DNA of 64,000 nucleotides from contig CM035355.1 in NCBI GenBank assembly GCA_020137815.1, forward strand, positions 6,925,097-6,989,096, given 5' to 3'. The notes under the pieces are model-generated. The model ran no database searches and had not been told where the DNA came from. It saw only the letters and a program-made list of their open reading frames with translations. Source of the stretch: Hormiphora californensis. Lineage: Eukaryota; Ctenophora; Tentaculata; Cydippida; Pleurobrachiidae. Both the position numbers and the translations under genes were made by a program. This document shows, piece by piece, positions 1-10,293 of the stretch (its first letter is position 1; the number at the start of each line of letters is the position of its first letter).

Positions 1-945
1 TAGACATTGCCAATCAGCCCAGTCTCATTGTTCCTCAATTCCCACAGTCGGTCCATTGCCCGCTCAGCGACAGACTCAAATATGGGATCACCAACTAACC
101 GTCCCAGCATTTTAAACTCAAGAATGAGAGTACCAGCACCAGCTGTACAAGTTTCCTTGTTAAAGATTTCAGATTTACCCTTTCCTGAGGTTGACCCGGG
201 GAAAGGGAACACCGATAGGGTTGTCAAACGCAGGAAGGAGCCGGGACCCTAAATCGTGAGCTAGTGATAACAATTCGTTGTCATAGTGATCTATCTTAAT
301 GCCAAATGTATCTGTCCATTCAGGTGATTATCAGGTGGGTGGTCAGTAGGGAACCTAGAATACGTATTGTCGTTTCAAACACCTGTACAGTACATTCCTG
401 ATCAAATGTAACAGAGTTTATCACGTTGTTTATAGCTAGAATGAATTGTTCTTTAGTCCCCCATAATGGCTAGGGTGTCTAAGGAGTCCACAAGGACCGA
501 GAGAGAAGTTCCCAAGGACATCGTTTATGTTTAATGTTCGAGGGGTTGTCTACGTCAGGTCCCCGGCCGGAGCAAGTGTGAGGGTTGAGTTCGTCTAGTG
601 GGTATGCATGCTCCATGTAGTTATTGTAACCAAAGTAAAACATCTGACGGACCTGTGGAGGAAGAATTGTATTAGAAAGACCTGATTTTTAAATCTTCGA
701 TTTCGAGATTAGAAAGACTTGATTCCGTCCTATTTTGAAGAAACCAACCGAAGCTGTAAGAGAAAGTTTTTGTTCTCTACAAAACTTCAAGGTTCCGAAT
801 GGATTTATTAAGGGGGGATACTTACTTTTTCTTGAAGCTTGGCAGAGCGATGAGTGGGGTAATTCATGGCCATGTCGTAGAATGAATGGCACACACTGAG
901 TGATATGAGGAAGGCTGGAACGCTCAGAAGAAGTTGAAGACTCAT
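1..945 (-). CDS. EDEM-type GH47 alpha-mannosidase-like protein, 5' part, frame-disrupted
   Basis: EDEM proteins trim mannose from misfolded glycoproteins in the ER lumen and route them to degradation. Exon 1 (945-826) encodes 40 residues beginning with a signal peptide ([20 protein letters not shown]) and ends at a GTAAGT donor. Exon 2 starts at 652 after a CCACAG acceptor and runs off the left window edge. It shows the GH47 landmarks in order: [80 protein letters not shown] and [12 protein letters not shown], closest in wording to EDEM1. No single frame covers exon 2: continuity needs one extra base skipped at five places (near 525, 500, 453, 329 and 193). Splice sites and signal peptide are intact, so it is either a recently decayed gene or a locus with insertion errors. 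Family identity is strong; function of this copy is uncertain. Confidence 0.8.
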
Positions 946-1084
946 TGCTTAGCATTTTATCCCAAAGACGGGAACGGAAGAAGAGCCTACCTAAGGGAAA
1001 AAGACCAGAAAGTTCCGCGTCGTCACCTTTTCTTTAAAAAAGTGAACCAAAGCGTATAAAAATTTACCGGGCTCAAATCTTGAA

Positions 1085-1345
1085 ATTTGGCGCGCGCGAT
1101 AGCCTACGCGCAAATATTACGCGCGGCGCGTGAAAAAGGACTCTCGTTTCGTTCGCGATTCGTTCGCGTTTCGTTCGCGTTTCGTTCGCGATTCGTTTGC
1201 GTTTCGCTTGCGTTTCGTTCGCGATTCGTTCGCGTTTCATCCGCGATTCGTTCGCGTTTCGTTCGCGAGTCGTTCGCGTTTCTCTCGCGATCTGTTCAAG
1301 ACCCGTTTGCGTTTCCTTCGCGATCCGTTCGCATTTCGAAAATTT
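1085..1345. repeat. GC-rich tandem repeat, about 20-22 bp unit
   Basis: From about 1133 to 1345 a TTCGTTCGCG-type unit repeats about ten times with small changes, preceded by a segment of alternating GCGC words (1090-1130). The repeat keeps several frames free of stops on both strands, giving Arg/Phe/Ser/Val-rich translations that I read as a side effect of the repeat rather than protein. Related GCGCG-rich patches occur near 33840-33895 and 49255-49345. Confidence 0.7.
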
Positions 1346-2579
1346 GCCTCCAATTCCATTATCATCTTTTTGCATGGGAGAAGTTTGAAATTTCACTAAT
1401 TCGCTGGAGAGGAGGTACAACTACGGAGGTGACTCTGCGATGCGTCTCAGCATGCAGCAATGGCAAAATTATGGGTTACTCCACAGTCCACGGAATGAGC
1501 TCAACACCATCAGGGTTTGAACGCTCTGCAGCAATTCCTTTAATCCTTTGTTCCCCGGAGCCCCCAGCTTGACAGTGACAGGACGGGGACTTCATCTTGG
1601 ACCCACTAAAGGTTTTCAGTTAGATTTTATTACAAGATTTAAGTACTATATTAAATTTATTGTCACTGTCAGAGGGCGGAAATTTTGAACACCCATGACA
1701 GTATTTGCTGTTTGGGGTTTCCTTCAGTAGCACTAATTATTGCCCACATAATGCTGAGGTTACCCTATCCCCAGATATGACAGTATCAGACCAAGGAAGG
1801 GATATTTGTGGCAGGGGTTCAATAACCCATTCATTCCAACGACACCAACATTTGTCTAGTGAGTTGTGATAAATCTTCTCGTTATGACATGTTCTATTGC
1901 ATAAACAATGAATATAGTACTTCTGCAGTATCCCATTGGACCCATCTTCATCAGTTTCTAACTCCAGTATTTTACGAGATTGCAAGTTAGAATCCCAAGT
2001 TCTAAGGGCTTCGTTCACTCACTCTTTATCGACTTACTCCGGTATCCGTTATTTATAGCGGATCCAGATACGCGGTACACGATAGATAGGTTAGACTCCA
2101 GCTACAAAAATATCATGTTATCACTGAACTTAACCGGCCGCGGCCTATTATTGTGCCCTGACTGAAATCAAGAGCTTCGTCTGCATCATTTCGATTTGTC
2201 TGAACAGGTCTCCACCACTTCTGGGTAGCTCTGATCCCGACACTGATTGTATTAGATTGCTTCAGTCTGCTCACATGGTTGCTGAATAGAACAATGATAT
2301 TGACGGCCACAAGTTGTGTGCTGACAGTGAATCTGATAATCATTGCACGAATTTTATATTTTGTGCCATTACCTTTACTTTGCACCGAGCTTAACACGTT
2401 AGAATTACGAAATTTGTACAGTTTGTTTAATTTTAACCTCAACAATTATTAGGTGTTAACTGTTTTTGTTAGAGGATATTTTCACAGGTTAGTTATGCAT
2501 GCCAAATCATGGGGAAATGCATGAATAGTATGAAAAAGTAGCGTGTTGCACGTGTCCTTTAATTTACACAAGAGAGAAA
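1346..2579. other. intergenic stretch without a supported gene
   Basis: Several short open frames exist on both strands, but none has a recognisable domain, a clear splice arrangement or a signal peptide. No RNA gene or obvious inverted repeat was seen. Confidence 0.4.
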
Positions 2580-3642
2580 GTTTGATATTCAGAGTTTTTG
2601 TTATTCTCTCTGTGGCTGGACAAATGAATCAGACGGGTATAATGACGCTACCAGTTTCGAGGATCTACCTCTTCATCGGGCTACAAAAATAAATAGTGTT
2701 AATTATAAATATATAGTAAAAACTAAAATCACACACGTCAATCAACATAAAATTATAAATCAGCACTTTAATAATAAACTAAACACTGTACAGAGGAGCA
2801 AGTCTCATATGAACAGTACAGAGTGAACTGAAGTTACCGTTACAATACAGCAGGTGAGATGAAGTGATAAACAAATAGGGCGTGCATGAGGTGATACACA
2901 AGGACTATCACAAATTAATACAAACTATTACGCACACAAACACACGAACCCACTGGACAACAACAACAACAGCAACTAAATATTAAATTAAATATCTCGT
3001 AAGTTCGGAACATTCCTCTTTATTGTTCATACCAGGTCTCAGTTTCTGTATATACATGGCCTCTAAAATTTTCCTCTTTAAAATGTTTCTCTCGGTGGTT
3101 AATATCTTAAAACTGAGTTTAGGGGGTGTGTTTTTATGACGTGATGTGTAATGAATGGCTAGAGGGGTATCAATGTAGCTCGGCGCATTAGGATTGTTAG
3201 CATTGCGGGAATGTTCTGACCAGGAAGCGACCGAATATTCGGTTCGGTTCGGTTCGGTTCGGAAATTCGGTGTTTTTTGGGCGGTTCGGTTCGGTTCGGT
3301 TCGGTAGGAAATTTTGGCCGAACCACCGAATTTTTTGGTCAAAAATGCCCAGAAATCGGGCTTTTTCATGCAAAATTTTTCAATTATTTCACGAAAATTA
3401 TATGGATTTCAATGTCAATTTCGAATAGGTGGTGCTATGTGGAAATGATTTCGCTAGTTAGCGGGTTCGATATGGATTGATTTGATACCTGACTTCCCGT
3501 CCAATCGTGTCCTCATGAGAGGGTCAACAAATTCAGACACTTTTTTTTCAAAAAATTCATGGAGAGCACCGATCAAGGTGTTAAGAATCATTCTCTGAAA
3601 TTTTGTAAAAAAGTTTGAAAATATTTCAAAGTCAATTTTATT

Positions 3643-5745
3643 TTTTTTTTTTTTTGGGGGGAGAGTACTCCCGTAAACAATCTTTGATGCTGAGAGTTCT
3701 CAGTTGTTATCAAATTACATGCGCTCTTGCGCTATCACGGACTAAAATAATAAATTAAAAAAACAATTGTTCATTGACACACTCTCATGTTCCATAGATC
3801 ATCAGATGTAGTTTCGGTCTTCTTCCCACGGAATCCACGGATCGAAAGGGTGACGCTTCTGACCATTGAGAAGCTTAGGCGAAGCCTGATGTATCTGATG
3901 CAGTCACCATGACTGTTTCCTGATTTTTTTGCCTTTAGTTCAGCAATGTGTTTGACCACTTTGGTAAACTCCTTGGCAAGTCCCCCGGTTGTGCTGATCA
4001 CAAGTGGACTGAAGAATCCTCCTTCTATTTCCCGGACTCGGTGAAGATAGGCTATTTTCTTCTGTGTCTCATGCTTTGCATATGTAAGCGGGATAGTCTG
4101 GTTACAATTGGATGGGGCCTGAGCATTAAAGGCTCTTACATCGAACATTGCCTTGTCCATTGTATTCCAGAATCCTCTCGCTGAGATATCCAATCTGGCG
4201 TTATCCTCAGTGATCGTTCCTTCGGGGAGATCTCTTCCGTTGGTGGGGAGGAGAGAGGGCTCAATTTCAGTACCGTCGCATACCCGGGTAAGCTCCGCTG
4301 CTATATAGTCCCGAACACGGTTGTGTCTCAGAGCTACATATCCACCCTTTTTGCATGAAAGTGCATGTTCAACGGTGTTCAGTTCATCACATGCACAGTT
4401 CGTGGGCCTAGCCTCTCCCACGATGGGTAAATTGTACCGGATTGACAGTGCATCTTGAAATTCCTGTCTATTCAGGTTGAAGTTTAGTTGTTGGATGGGT
4501 AGACATGTTAGGTACGCAGAAGAATTTTTCTCACTTATCAGGTCAAAGTTTCTACGTGCACTCTCACTTAGCTGTCCTCTGATGGTCTCGTGTAAACTTT
4601 TGTAAAGATCCTGTTTGAGTTTACGAATCGCAGCTTTCGTGACTTTGTCCATTTCCTGGTCCGGAACAAACTCCGTTTTCTTCTCTGTAATAGCTTTTAC
4701 TAGTTCCGCTGTAGCAGCTACTGAGTTCGCATTTTCCAGGTCAGCCATTGTGACGGGGTTCTCTATCCCAAGGCCTCCGTACCGTGCTGGTAGCGCCATG
4801 GTTTTACGGGTGATGTCGTCGATGTAAGGCTGTCCAGTAATGGCTGGTAGTAGTTTAGTGGTAATCGTCTCCTCAACTTCTTCCAGTAGGTTACTGATTC
4901 CGGCTGTTGTTCTGAGAACGAATGACCACTCCTTACTGACGCCCATCGTGTAGGCAGAGTAGGCAAGCTGTGGGTCAGTATAAGCAAACTCGCTGATTGT
5001 CTCGATGTCGCTCTTCCATTTCAGTGCCATCTCCTTCAGATAATCTGCAGTCCCCTCCTCTGTGCCAATAAAAGAGCCTAGGTAGCGATGTCCAATGGAG
5101 GTGACGTTAACATCAGGGAAAAGATCTTTGGCCTGTTGTTCCAGTCCTGGCTTAACCACTAGCCAGCTTTTTCCAGGATCGGGATAGTACCCAAATGATG
5201 GACCATCACTTTTGACTCTTCCCCACCATTCTGACACTTTATCGAGGCGTCCGGCTCCCGTACCATCGTCTGCGTAGAAGATCGTGATAACTTTATCATA
5301 TACCCGAAGTGTGTTTACAAATGGCATGAGGGAGCAGGCGTACATCCCCATTGCAGCCGAATCACCTTGAGTGGTTCCTTCCCGGGATAACAAGATTTCA
5401 TGGTGTTCGCCATCGGTGACAAAAAGACGTGATGGGAGCCCATAGGTATTGGTCAAGTATTGGTGGAATTCCGGGCATGTGTGATCCATGTTGCTCAAAG
5501 CTGCTTTCCTATTCAGTGCATTAAATGCATTCGAAGCATCAACCATCAGGATGCATTCCACATCTTCACGTTCAAAAGCTTTCCTGGCAGCATGCACTGA
5601 GGCCTCAACCCCCGATGGTAGTCCGCCACATAGTTGTGTGGGTGCTGTGCAGGAGATGATGTCGTTCTTTAGTACCCCAGTTATCGCTTTTCCAACAAGT
5701 CTTCTTAGGACCTCTCCAACTCCGATGGGCCTGATTCCATTTTCG
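3643..5745 (-). mobile_element. 5'-truncated poly(A) LINE inside the hAT-like element
   Basis: The element reads on the minus strand and ends in a poly(A) tail (poly-T on the plus strand, about 3641-3655). It is bounded by a direct repeat AAGTCAATTTTAT (3629-3641 and 5746-5758), the signature of target-primed reverse transcription. Its 5' end is cut off within the first conserved RT block. Confidence 0.88.
3771..5744 (-). CDS. LINE reverse transcriptase with C-terminal endonuclease-like domain, 5'-truncated
   Basis: About 657 residues remain, open from the truncation point. The frame opens with NGIRPIGVGEVLRRLVGKAI (RT block 1-2), followed by ILMVDASNAFNALNRKAAL, TTQGDSAAMGMYACSL and the catalytic YADDGTGAG box, so the polymerase core is nearly whole. 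The C-terminal part has a Cys/His motif (CACDELNTVEHALSC) and then LDISARGFWNTMDKAMFDVR, which looks like a PD-(D/E)XK restriction-like nuclease region. It ends in a conserved TTGGLAKEFTKVV segment that recurs at 33921-34302. Elements with this C-terminal wording are common in corals and sponges as I know them. The frame has no internal stops, so the insertion looks young. The start is missing and the copy cannot be autonomous. Confidence 0.85.
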   Translation of the reverse strand, partial: ENGIRPIGVGEVLRRLVGKAITGVLKNDIISCTAPTQLCGGLPSGVEASVHAARKAFEREDVECILMVDASNAFNALNRKAALSNMDHTCPEFHQYLTNTYGLPSRLFVTDGEHHEILLSREGTTQGDSAAMGMYACSLMPFVNTLRVYDKVITIFYADDGTGAGRLDKVSEWWGRVKSDGPSFGYYPDPGKSWLVVKPGLEQQAKDLFPDVNVTSIGHRYLGSFIGTEEGTADYLKEMALKWKSDIETISEFAYTDPQLAYSAYTMGVSKEWSFVLRTTAGISNLLEEVEETITTKLLPAITGQPYIDDITRKTMALPARYGGLGIENPVTMADLENANSVAATAELVKAITEKKTEFVPDQEMDKVTKAAIRKLKQDLYKSLHETIRGQLSESARRNFDLISEKNSSAYLTCLPIQQLNFNLNRQEFQDALSIRYNLPIVGEARPTNCACDELNTVEHALSCKKGGYVALRHNRVRDYIAAELTRVCDGTEIEPSLLPTNGRDLPEGTITEDNARLDISARGFWNTMDKAMFDVRAFNAQAPSNCNQTIPLTYAKHETQKKIAYLHRVREIEGGFFSPLVISTTGGLAKEFTKVVKHIAELKAKKSGNSHGDCIRYIRLRLSFSMVRSVTLSIRGFRGKKTETTSDDLWNMRVCQ

Positions 5746-7116
5746 AAGTCAATTTTATTGAAAATTTTCTATGTCAATTTTTGCGTACGAATCGTGTTTC
5801 GAATCGGTATTGCTAAGCGGGAGTGATGTTGCTAATTAGTGGGTCCGAGATGGATTATGCTGATACGTGATCCCCCATCAAATCTAATTAGGAAGTTTAG
5901 GGGAAACGATTCATGTTTCAATAAATCCTGCTAATTAGCGAGAGCACTGCCGCATAGCATCACCGATTCCCAACACGATTCGTACGGCAAAATTGACATA
6001 GATTTTTTTTTCCGAAATTGTTTCTCTAAAAATTCATGGAGAGCATCGATCAAAGTATTGAGAATCATTACCTGAAATTTTGTGAATTTTTTTTGTGAAA
6101 AATATTTTAAGTAAATTATGGTATACGAATCGTGTTTCTAATCGACAATGCTAAACGGGAGTGATGTTGGTAACTAGTGGGTCCGAGATGGATTGTGCTG
6201 ATACGTGATCCCCCATCAAATCTAATTAGGAAATTTAGAGAGACACGATTCATGGTTCGTTTAATCCTGCTAATTAGCAATACCATTCCCGTATAGCATT
6301 GCCGATTCGAAACACGATTCGTACGCAAAAATTGACATAGAAAATTTACGATAAAATTGACTTTGAAAATTTTTTCACAAAATTGACTTTGAAATTTTTT
6401 CAAACATTTTTTAACAAAATTTCAGAGAATGATTCTCAATACCTTGATCGGTGCTCTCCATGACTTTTTAGAGAAACATTTATACAGAAAAAGTTTTGTA
6501 TGGTTCGGTTCGGTTCGGTTACCGAAATTCGGTTCGGTTCGGTTCGGTAAAAAAGTTTTTCGAATTCGGTTCGGTTCGGTTCGGTGGAAAAAAACCCGGT
6601 TCGGTCGTTTCCTGGTTCTGACAATCTGTCGTGTACCGACCTACAAGACTCTCCCACATAGATTTCACCACACAATAAACATGTTATCTGGTACACTGGT
6701 GACATGGTGTTACACGAGCCCTTCTCGAGTCTTTCACAAATATTACAATTTTTCGCAAGACACTCTAGATTGTCGTGAGGACGTGAGCTACATAGCATGT
6801 CTCTCAAGCGGGTGCCTGGGGTGAAGACTAAATCGATTGGCAGAGCTCTGGCGGTGATAAACTTACGTATTTCACCACTCACAGTTTCAGAAACATACGG
6901 TAATTTCAACATCACATTGTTATTACCCTTTGTCAACCTACCCCGGGTTCTCTGTTCTCCAAATTGTCTGGGGTGTTCATACCCATTAGCTAAAAGAAGT
7001 CTGTCAGTAATGGCTAAGGACTGTTCCAATAATTCCGGGTTAGATGATGAGATCTCTGCAGTTCTGTAGAAGTTGCGTACTGTCTGCACTTTCGTTTCCA
7101 GAGGATGGTGAGACCG

Positions 7117-8032
7117 GAAGTTTCTGAAACTGTGAGTGGTGAAATACGTAAGTTTATCACCGCCAGAGCTCTGCCAATCGATTTAGTCTTCACCCCAGGC
7201 ACCCGCTTGAGAGACATGCTATGTAGCTCACGTCCTCACGACAATCTAGAGTGTCTTGCGAAAAATTGTAATATTTGTGAAAGACTCGAGAAGGGCTCGT
7301 GTAACACCATGTCACCAGTGTACCAGATAACATGTTTATTGTGTGGTGAAATCTATGTGGGAGAGTCTTGTAGGTCGGTACACGACAGATTGTCAGAACA
7401 TTCCCGCAATGCTAACAATCCTAATGCGCCGAGCTACATTGATACCCCTCTAGCCATTCATTACACATCACGTCATAAAAACACACCCCCTAAACTCAGT
7501 TTTAAGATATTAACCACCGAGAGAAACATTTTAAAGAGGAAAATTTTAGAGGCCATGTATATACAGAAACTGAGACCTGGTATGAACAATAAAGAGGAAT
7601 GTTCCGAACTTACGAGATATTTAATTTAATATTTAGTTGCTGTTGTTGTTGTTGTCCAGTGGGTTCGTGTGTTTGTGTGCGTAATAGTTTGTATTAATTT
7701 GTGATAGTCCTTGTGTATCACCTCATGCACGCCCTATTTGTTTATCACTTCATCTCACCTGCTGTATTGTAACGGTAACTTCAGTTCACTCTGTACTGTT
7801 CATATGAGACTTGCTCCTCTGTACAGTGTTTAGTTTATTATTAAAGTGCTGATTTATAATTTTATGTTGATTGACGTGTGTGATTTTAGTTTTTACTATA
7901 TATTTATAATTAACACTATTTATTTTTGTAGCCCGATGAAGAGGTAGATCCTCGAAACTGGTAGCGTCATTATACCCGTCTGATTCATTTGTCCAGCCAC
8001 AGAGAGAATAACAAAAACTCTGAATATCAAAC
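7117..8032 (+). mobile_element. Penelope-like element 3' fragment, head-to-head copy with intact GIY-YIG region
   Basis: This copy starts abruptly at VSETVSGEIRKFITARALP, immediately next to the start of the opposite-strand copy, so the two are joined head to head near 7116/7117. The reading frame to 7629 is uninterrupted and holds the Cys-rich motif, the GIY-YIG endonuclease core (YQITC...EIYVGES...R...EH) and the C-terminal TRYLI end. The 400 bp 3' UTR matches the inverted copy out to AATATCAAAC at 8032. No RT domain is present. A hammerhead-like core lies at 7929-7966. Confidence 0.85.
7929..7966 (+). ncRNA. hammerhead-ribozyme-like motif in the Penelope 3' UTR
   Basis: The order CCGATGA, a 4-bp stem (GAGG / CCTC) with a short loop, then GAAAC, then a very short hairpin, is the layout of the minimal hammerheads known from Penelope-like elements. 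The first block departs from the CUGAUGA consensus: the position-4 U is a C, which should weaken cleavage. The mirror copy lies on the minus strand at 2650-2683. Self-cleavage is not established. Confidence 0.4.
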
Positions 8033-9453
8033 ATGAGGCTAATAAACAGTTATCCGATCACCCAACTGTCTAGAGAGAAAGTTGATACATCCTAAACTCG
8101 AGTAACGTGCATCGTATATTATAGGTCACTTTCACCTACACAGATAATTTGCACGGCTAAGCGCTGTATATAATCACATGGAAGGGCGTGTACAGATCGT
8201 GCACCATAGTAACGTCCGGACAACTTCACAGAGTACACTACAGCTTATGATGATGCAGTGAAAACTTCGTGTTTATGGAAAAGAGTTCTGTGTGTAACAC
8301 CCTTGTCTTCTAAGTTCTATCATAATGCACATTTCATGATGTAGTTCGGTTCTATATTCACGATTTTGTGTAATTCCCAGTGATTTGAAAACCAGTCACC
8401 AGTCCTCAGTCCTTTCTCCTGTTGCCAAATTCATTAATATTATTGTTATGGTGGTAAGGGATCTGAAAGCGGTTGCCATGGTAACCATGTGGCGTGGAAC
8501 ATTTTAGGGTTAATGTCATTATACTGAGCGTTATACAGAGGAGAACCACCCGTGCCCTGTTAATAATACTCTGTTGTTCAGTACTGTATGTTTGTCTCCA
8601 CCCTTTTCTGTGTCCACGTGTCGTTCCTGGTTCAATCAATCTACTCACTTTTCGCTTTAACATGAATAAACACGAAACTGTCGAATGTTGGGGATGCCGG
8701 GAGGGATTTCCCGATGTAATTGTAGCATATTATGTAATTGTTTCGACTAGTTTTGTGATTTTATTGAGTCTGAGCTGTGGCCCTGTATTTATATTCAAAT
8801 CATATTTTGAATAGTATGTAGAGTATTTCACCAACTTACCTCGGTGTGACTTGTGCCTAAAATAATTTGGTCCACAATCGTGTGTCTCGGTCCAGTACAA
8901 TATAATCACAGTAATTCTACAAAAAAGGTCACAGAAACACATCATGGGAATCCCATTTGTAAAAAACAATTTCATTTTCTCCGCCCTGTTGCAATCACAC
9001 CCTTCCTCTTGGCCATCCGACATGTAAGACTTTGCTACCCTTGTTTTTAATGTAGAGATACAAATCTTTGTTAAACCGTTTTACCATGGAGTGAAATTCC
9101 TTTTTTGGAAAATCTTTGATGGTTAAAAACACGCCCATTTGTTTCTAAGTAAAGTATCCAAGATTTAAATTGAGAACTCTTTTTCAGAGAGATAATCCTG
9201 ATGATGGAGTACAAGAGTATAGCCATTGTTCTGATCTTGCTACTTGGCCAAGCTGTATTCCAGTTCTCTACAGTTATTGTTATCACAGTCTTGTTGGCCA
9301 GCTTCGTCTTCATCAACATCAAACAAATTGCCAGGTTCGAGTTGTTGTCTTAATATTTCTAGACAATATTATCAATGGTTTTAATATTGACCTCAAAAGG
9401 AATCGATTATATACATTACGTTGACCTCATGATAGAAATGGATACGGTTTATA
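8033..9453. other. intergenic stretch, no supported gene; one X-box-like site
   Basis: No convincing exon chain was found. A short open frame at 9201-9336 encodes two hydrophobic stretches, but its possible donors do not match the phase of the downstream phosphatase exons. An RFX/X-box-like palindrome, GTTGCCATGGTAAC, lies at 8472-8485. Confidence 0.35.
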
Positions 9454-10242
9454 GTAGAGTCGATAACTACATCGACCTCTCCCAATTGTTCCAGTTTTTG
9501 TCACATCTGTTTGGAGCCTCGACACGACCTCTAAACAGGTGTTACTTTTTCACAAACTGTTTTCATCTTGGTGTAATCAGCATTTGAAATGTTGATGATC
9601 ATAACAAAAACCTAACTATTTTTTTTCAACTTGGGGTAAAACCATGGGTGTCAAAAGTTAGCTCTGGGTCCCCTGAGTAACCATCCGGAGACTCTAAGAG
9701 ATATTTCAAGCCGTTCTCCCGTAATCATTAATCCCGGTGGAGAAAAAAATACAGTGCGGACGTACGTGAGCGCTGGCAGGCTGTTTACATGTTATTGTAT
9801 GTCTCTCACTCTCTCTGGAAAAACCGCACGTGCGGTTGCGCCGCGCGAGATAACTCTTTCTCAAGGGGGAGAAAAGAGAGAGACGCACATTAACGTTATA
9901 CATTAAAGTTGAGGTTGTAGGCAATTGCACGTACGTCCATACTCAAGTATGTGCTCTACCGGGATTAATGATTACGGGAGAACGGCTTGAAATATCTCTT
10001 AGAGTCTCCGGATGGTTACTCAGGGGACCTAGAGCTAACTTTTGACACCCATGGTTTTACCCCAAGTTGAAAAAAATAGTTAGGTTTTTGTTATGATCAA
10101 CAACATTTCAAATGCTGATTGCACCAAGATGAAAATAGTTTGTGAAAAAGTAACACCTGTTTAGAGGTCGTGTCGAGGCTCCAAACAGATGTGACAAAAA
10201 CTGGAACAATTGGGAGAGGTCGATGTAGTTATCGACTCTACT
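9454..10242. mobile_element. fold-back / TIR element with about 290-bp arms
   Basis: The left arm (9454 to about 9740) and right arm (about 9957-10242) are near-perfect reverse complements separated by about 215 bp. The ends read GTAGAGTCGATAACTACATC and its reverse, flanked on both sides by TA. No coding capacity. The TA flank fits a Tc1/mariner-type target duplication. Confidence 0.75.
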
Positions 10243-10293
10243 ATTAATTTTATGTCTTTCTCAGACTCAAAGTATGATTTCTTCAGATTTCTC

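Larger units (their letters stand above)
3221..6614. mobile_element. hAT-like TIR element (3.4 kb, non-autonomous) inserted in the Penelope copy
   Basis: The ends are inverted repeats starting CAGGAAGCGACCGAA at the left and, reversed, CAGGAAACGACCGAA at the right. They are flanked by an 8-bp duplication GTTCTGAC (3213-3220 and 6615-6622). The empty site is visible in the uninterrupted copy at about 7389-7402. An 8-bp target duplication and CAG-initial ends fit the hAT superfamily. Just inside each end lie runs of the pentamer TTCGG, then longer inverted subterminal repeats and two tandem palindromic units of roughly 330 bp (about 5760-6010 and 6115-6345). No transposase is encoded. Confidence 0.8.
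2580..7116 (-). mobile_element. Penelope-like element, 5'-truncated, split by a nested insertion
   Basis: Penelope-like elements are retrotransposons encoding an RT plus a GIY-YIG endonuclease. Reading leftward from 7116, the frame begins with the linker typical of the RT-EN junction (SHHPLETKVQTVRNF), then a Cys-rich motif (CLAKNCNICERL) and the GIY-YIG core (VYQITCLLCGEIYVGESCRS) down to 6623. After the 3.4 kb insertion the frame resumes at about 3220 (EHSRNANNPN) and ends with SELTRYLI at 2983. The 3' UTR continues to about 2580 and matches the other copy (7117-8032) in reverse. The RT domain is missing, so this is a dead 3' fragment. The identical second copy shows what the uninterrupted region looked like. 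Confidence 0.88.

Noticed and set aside
9201-9336. Hydrophobic exon starting MMEYKSIAIVLILL as the first exon of the phosphatase
   Set aside because: All nearby donors leave phase 2, which creates a stop when joined to the exon at 10265. It could belong to another transcript, but the evidence is too thin.
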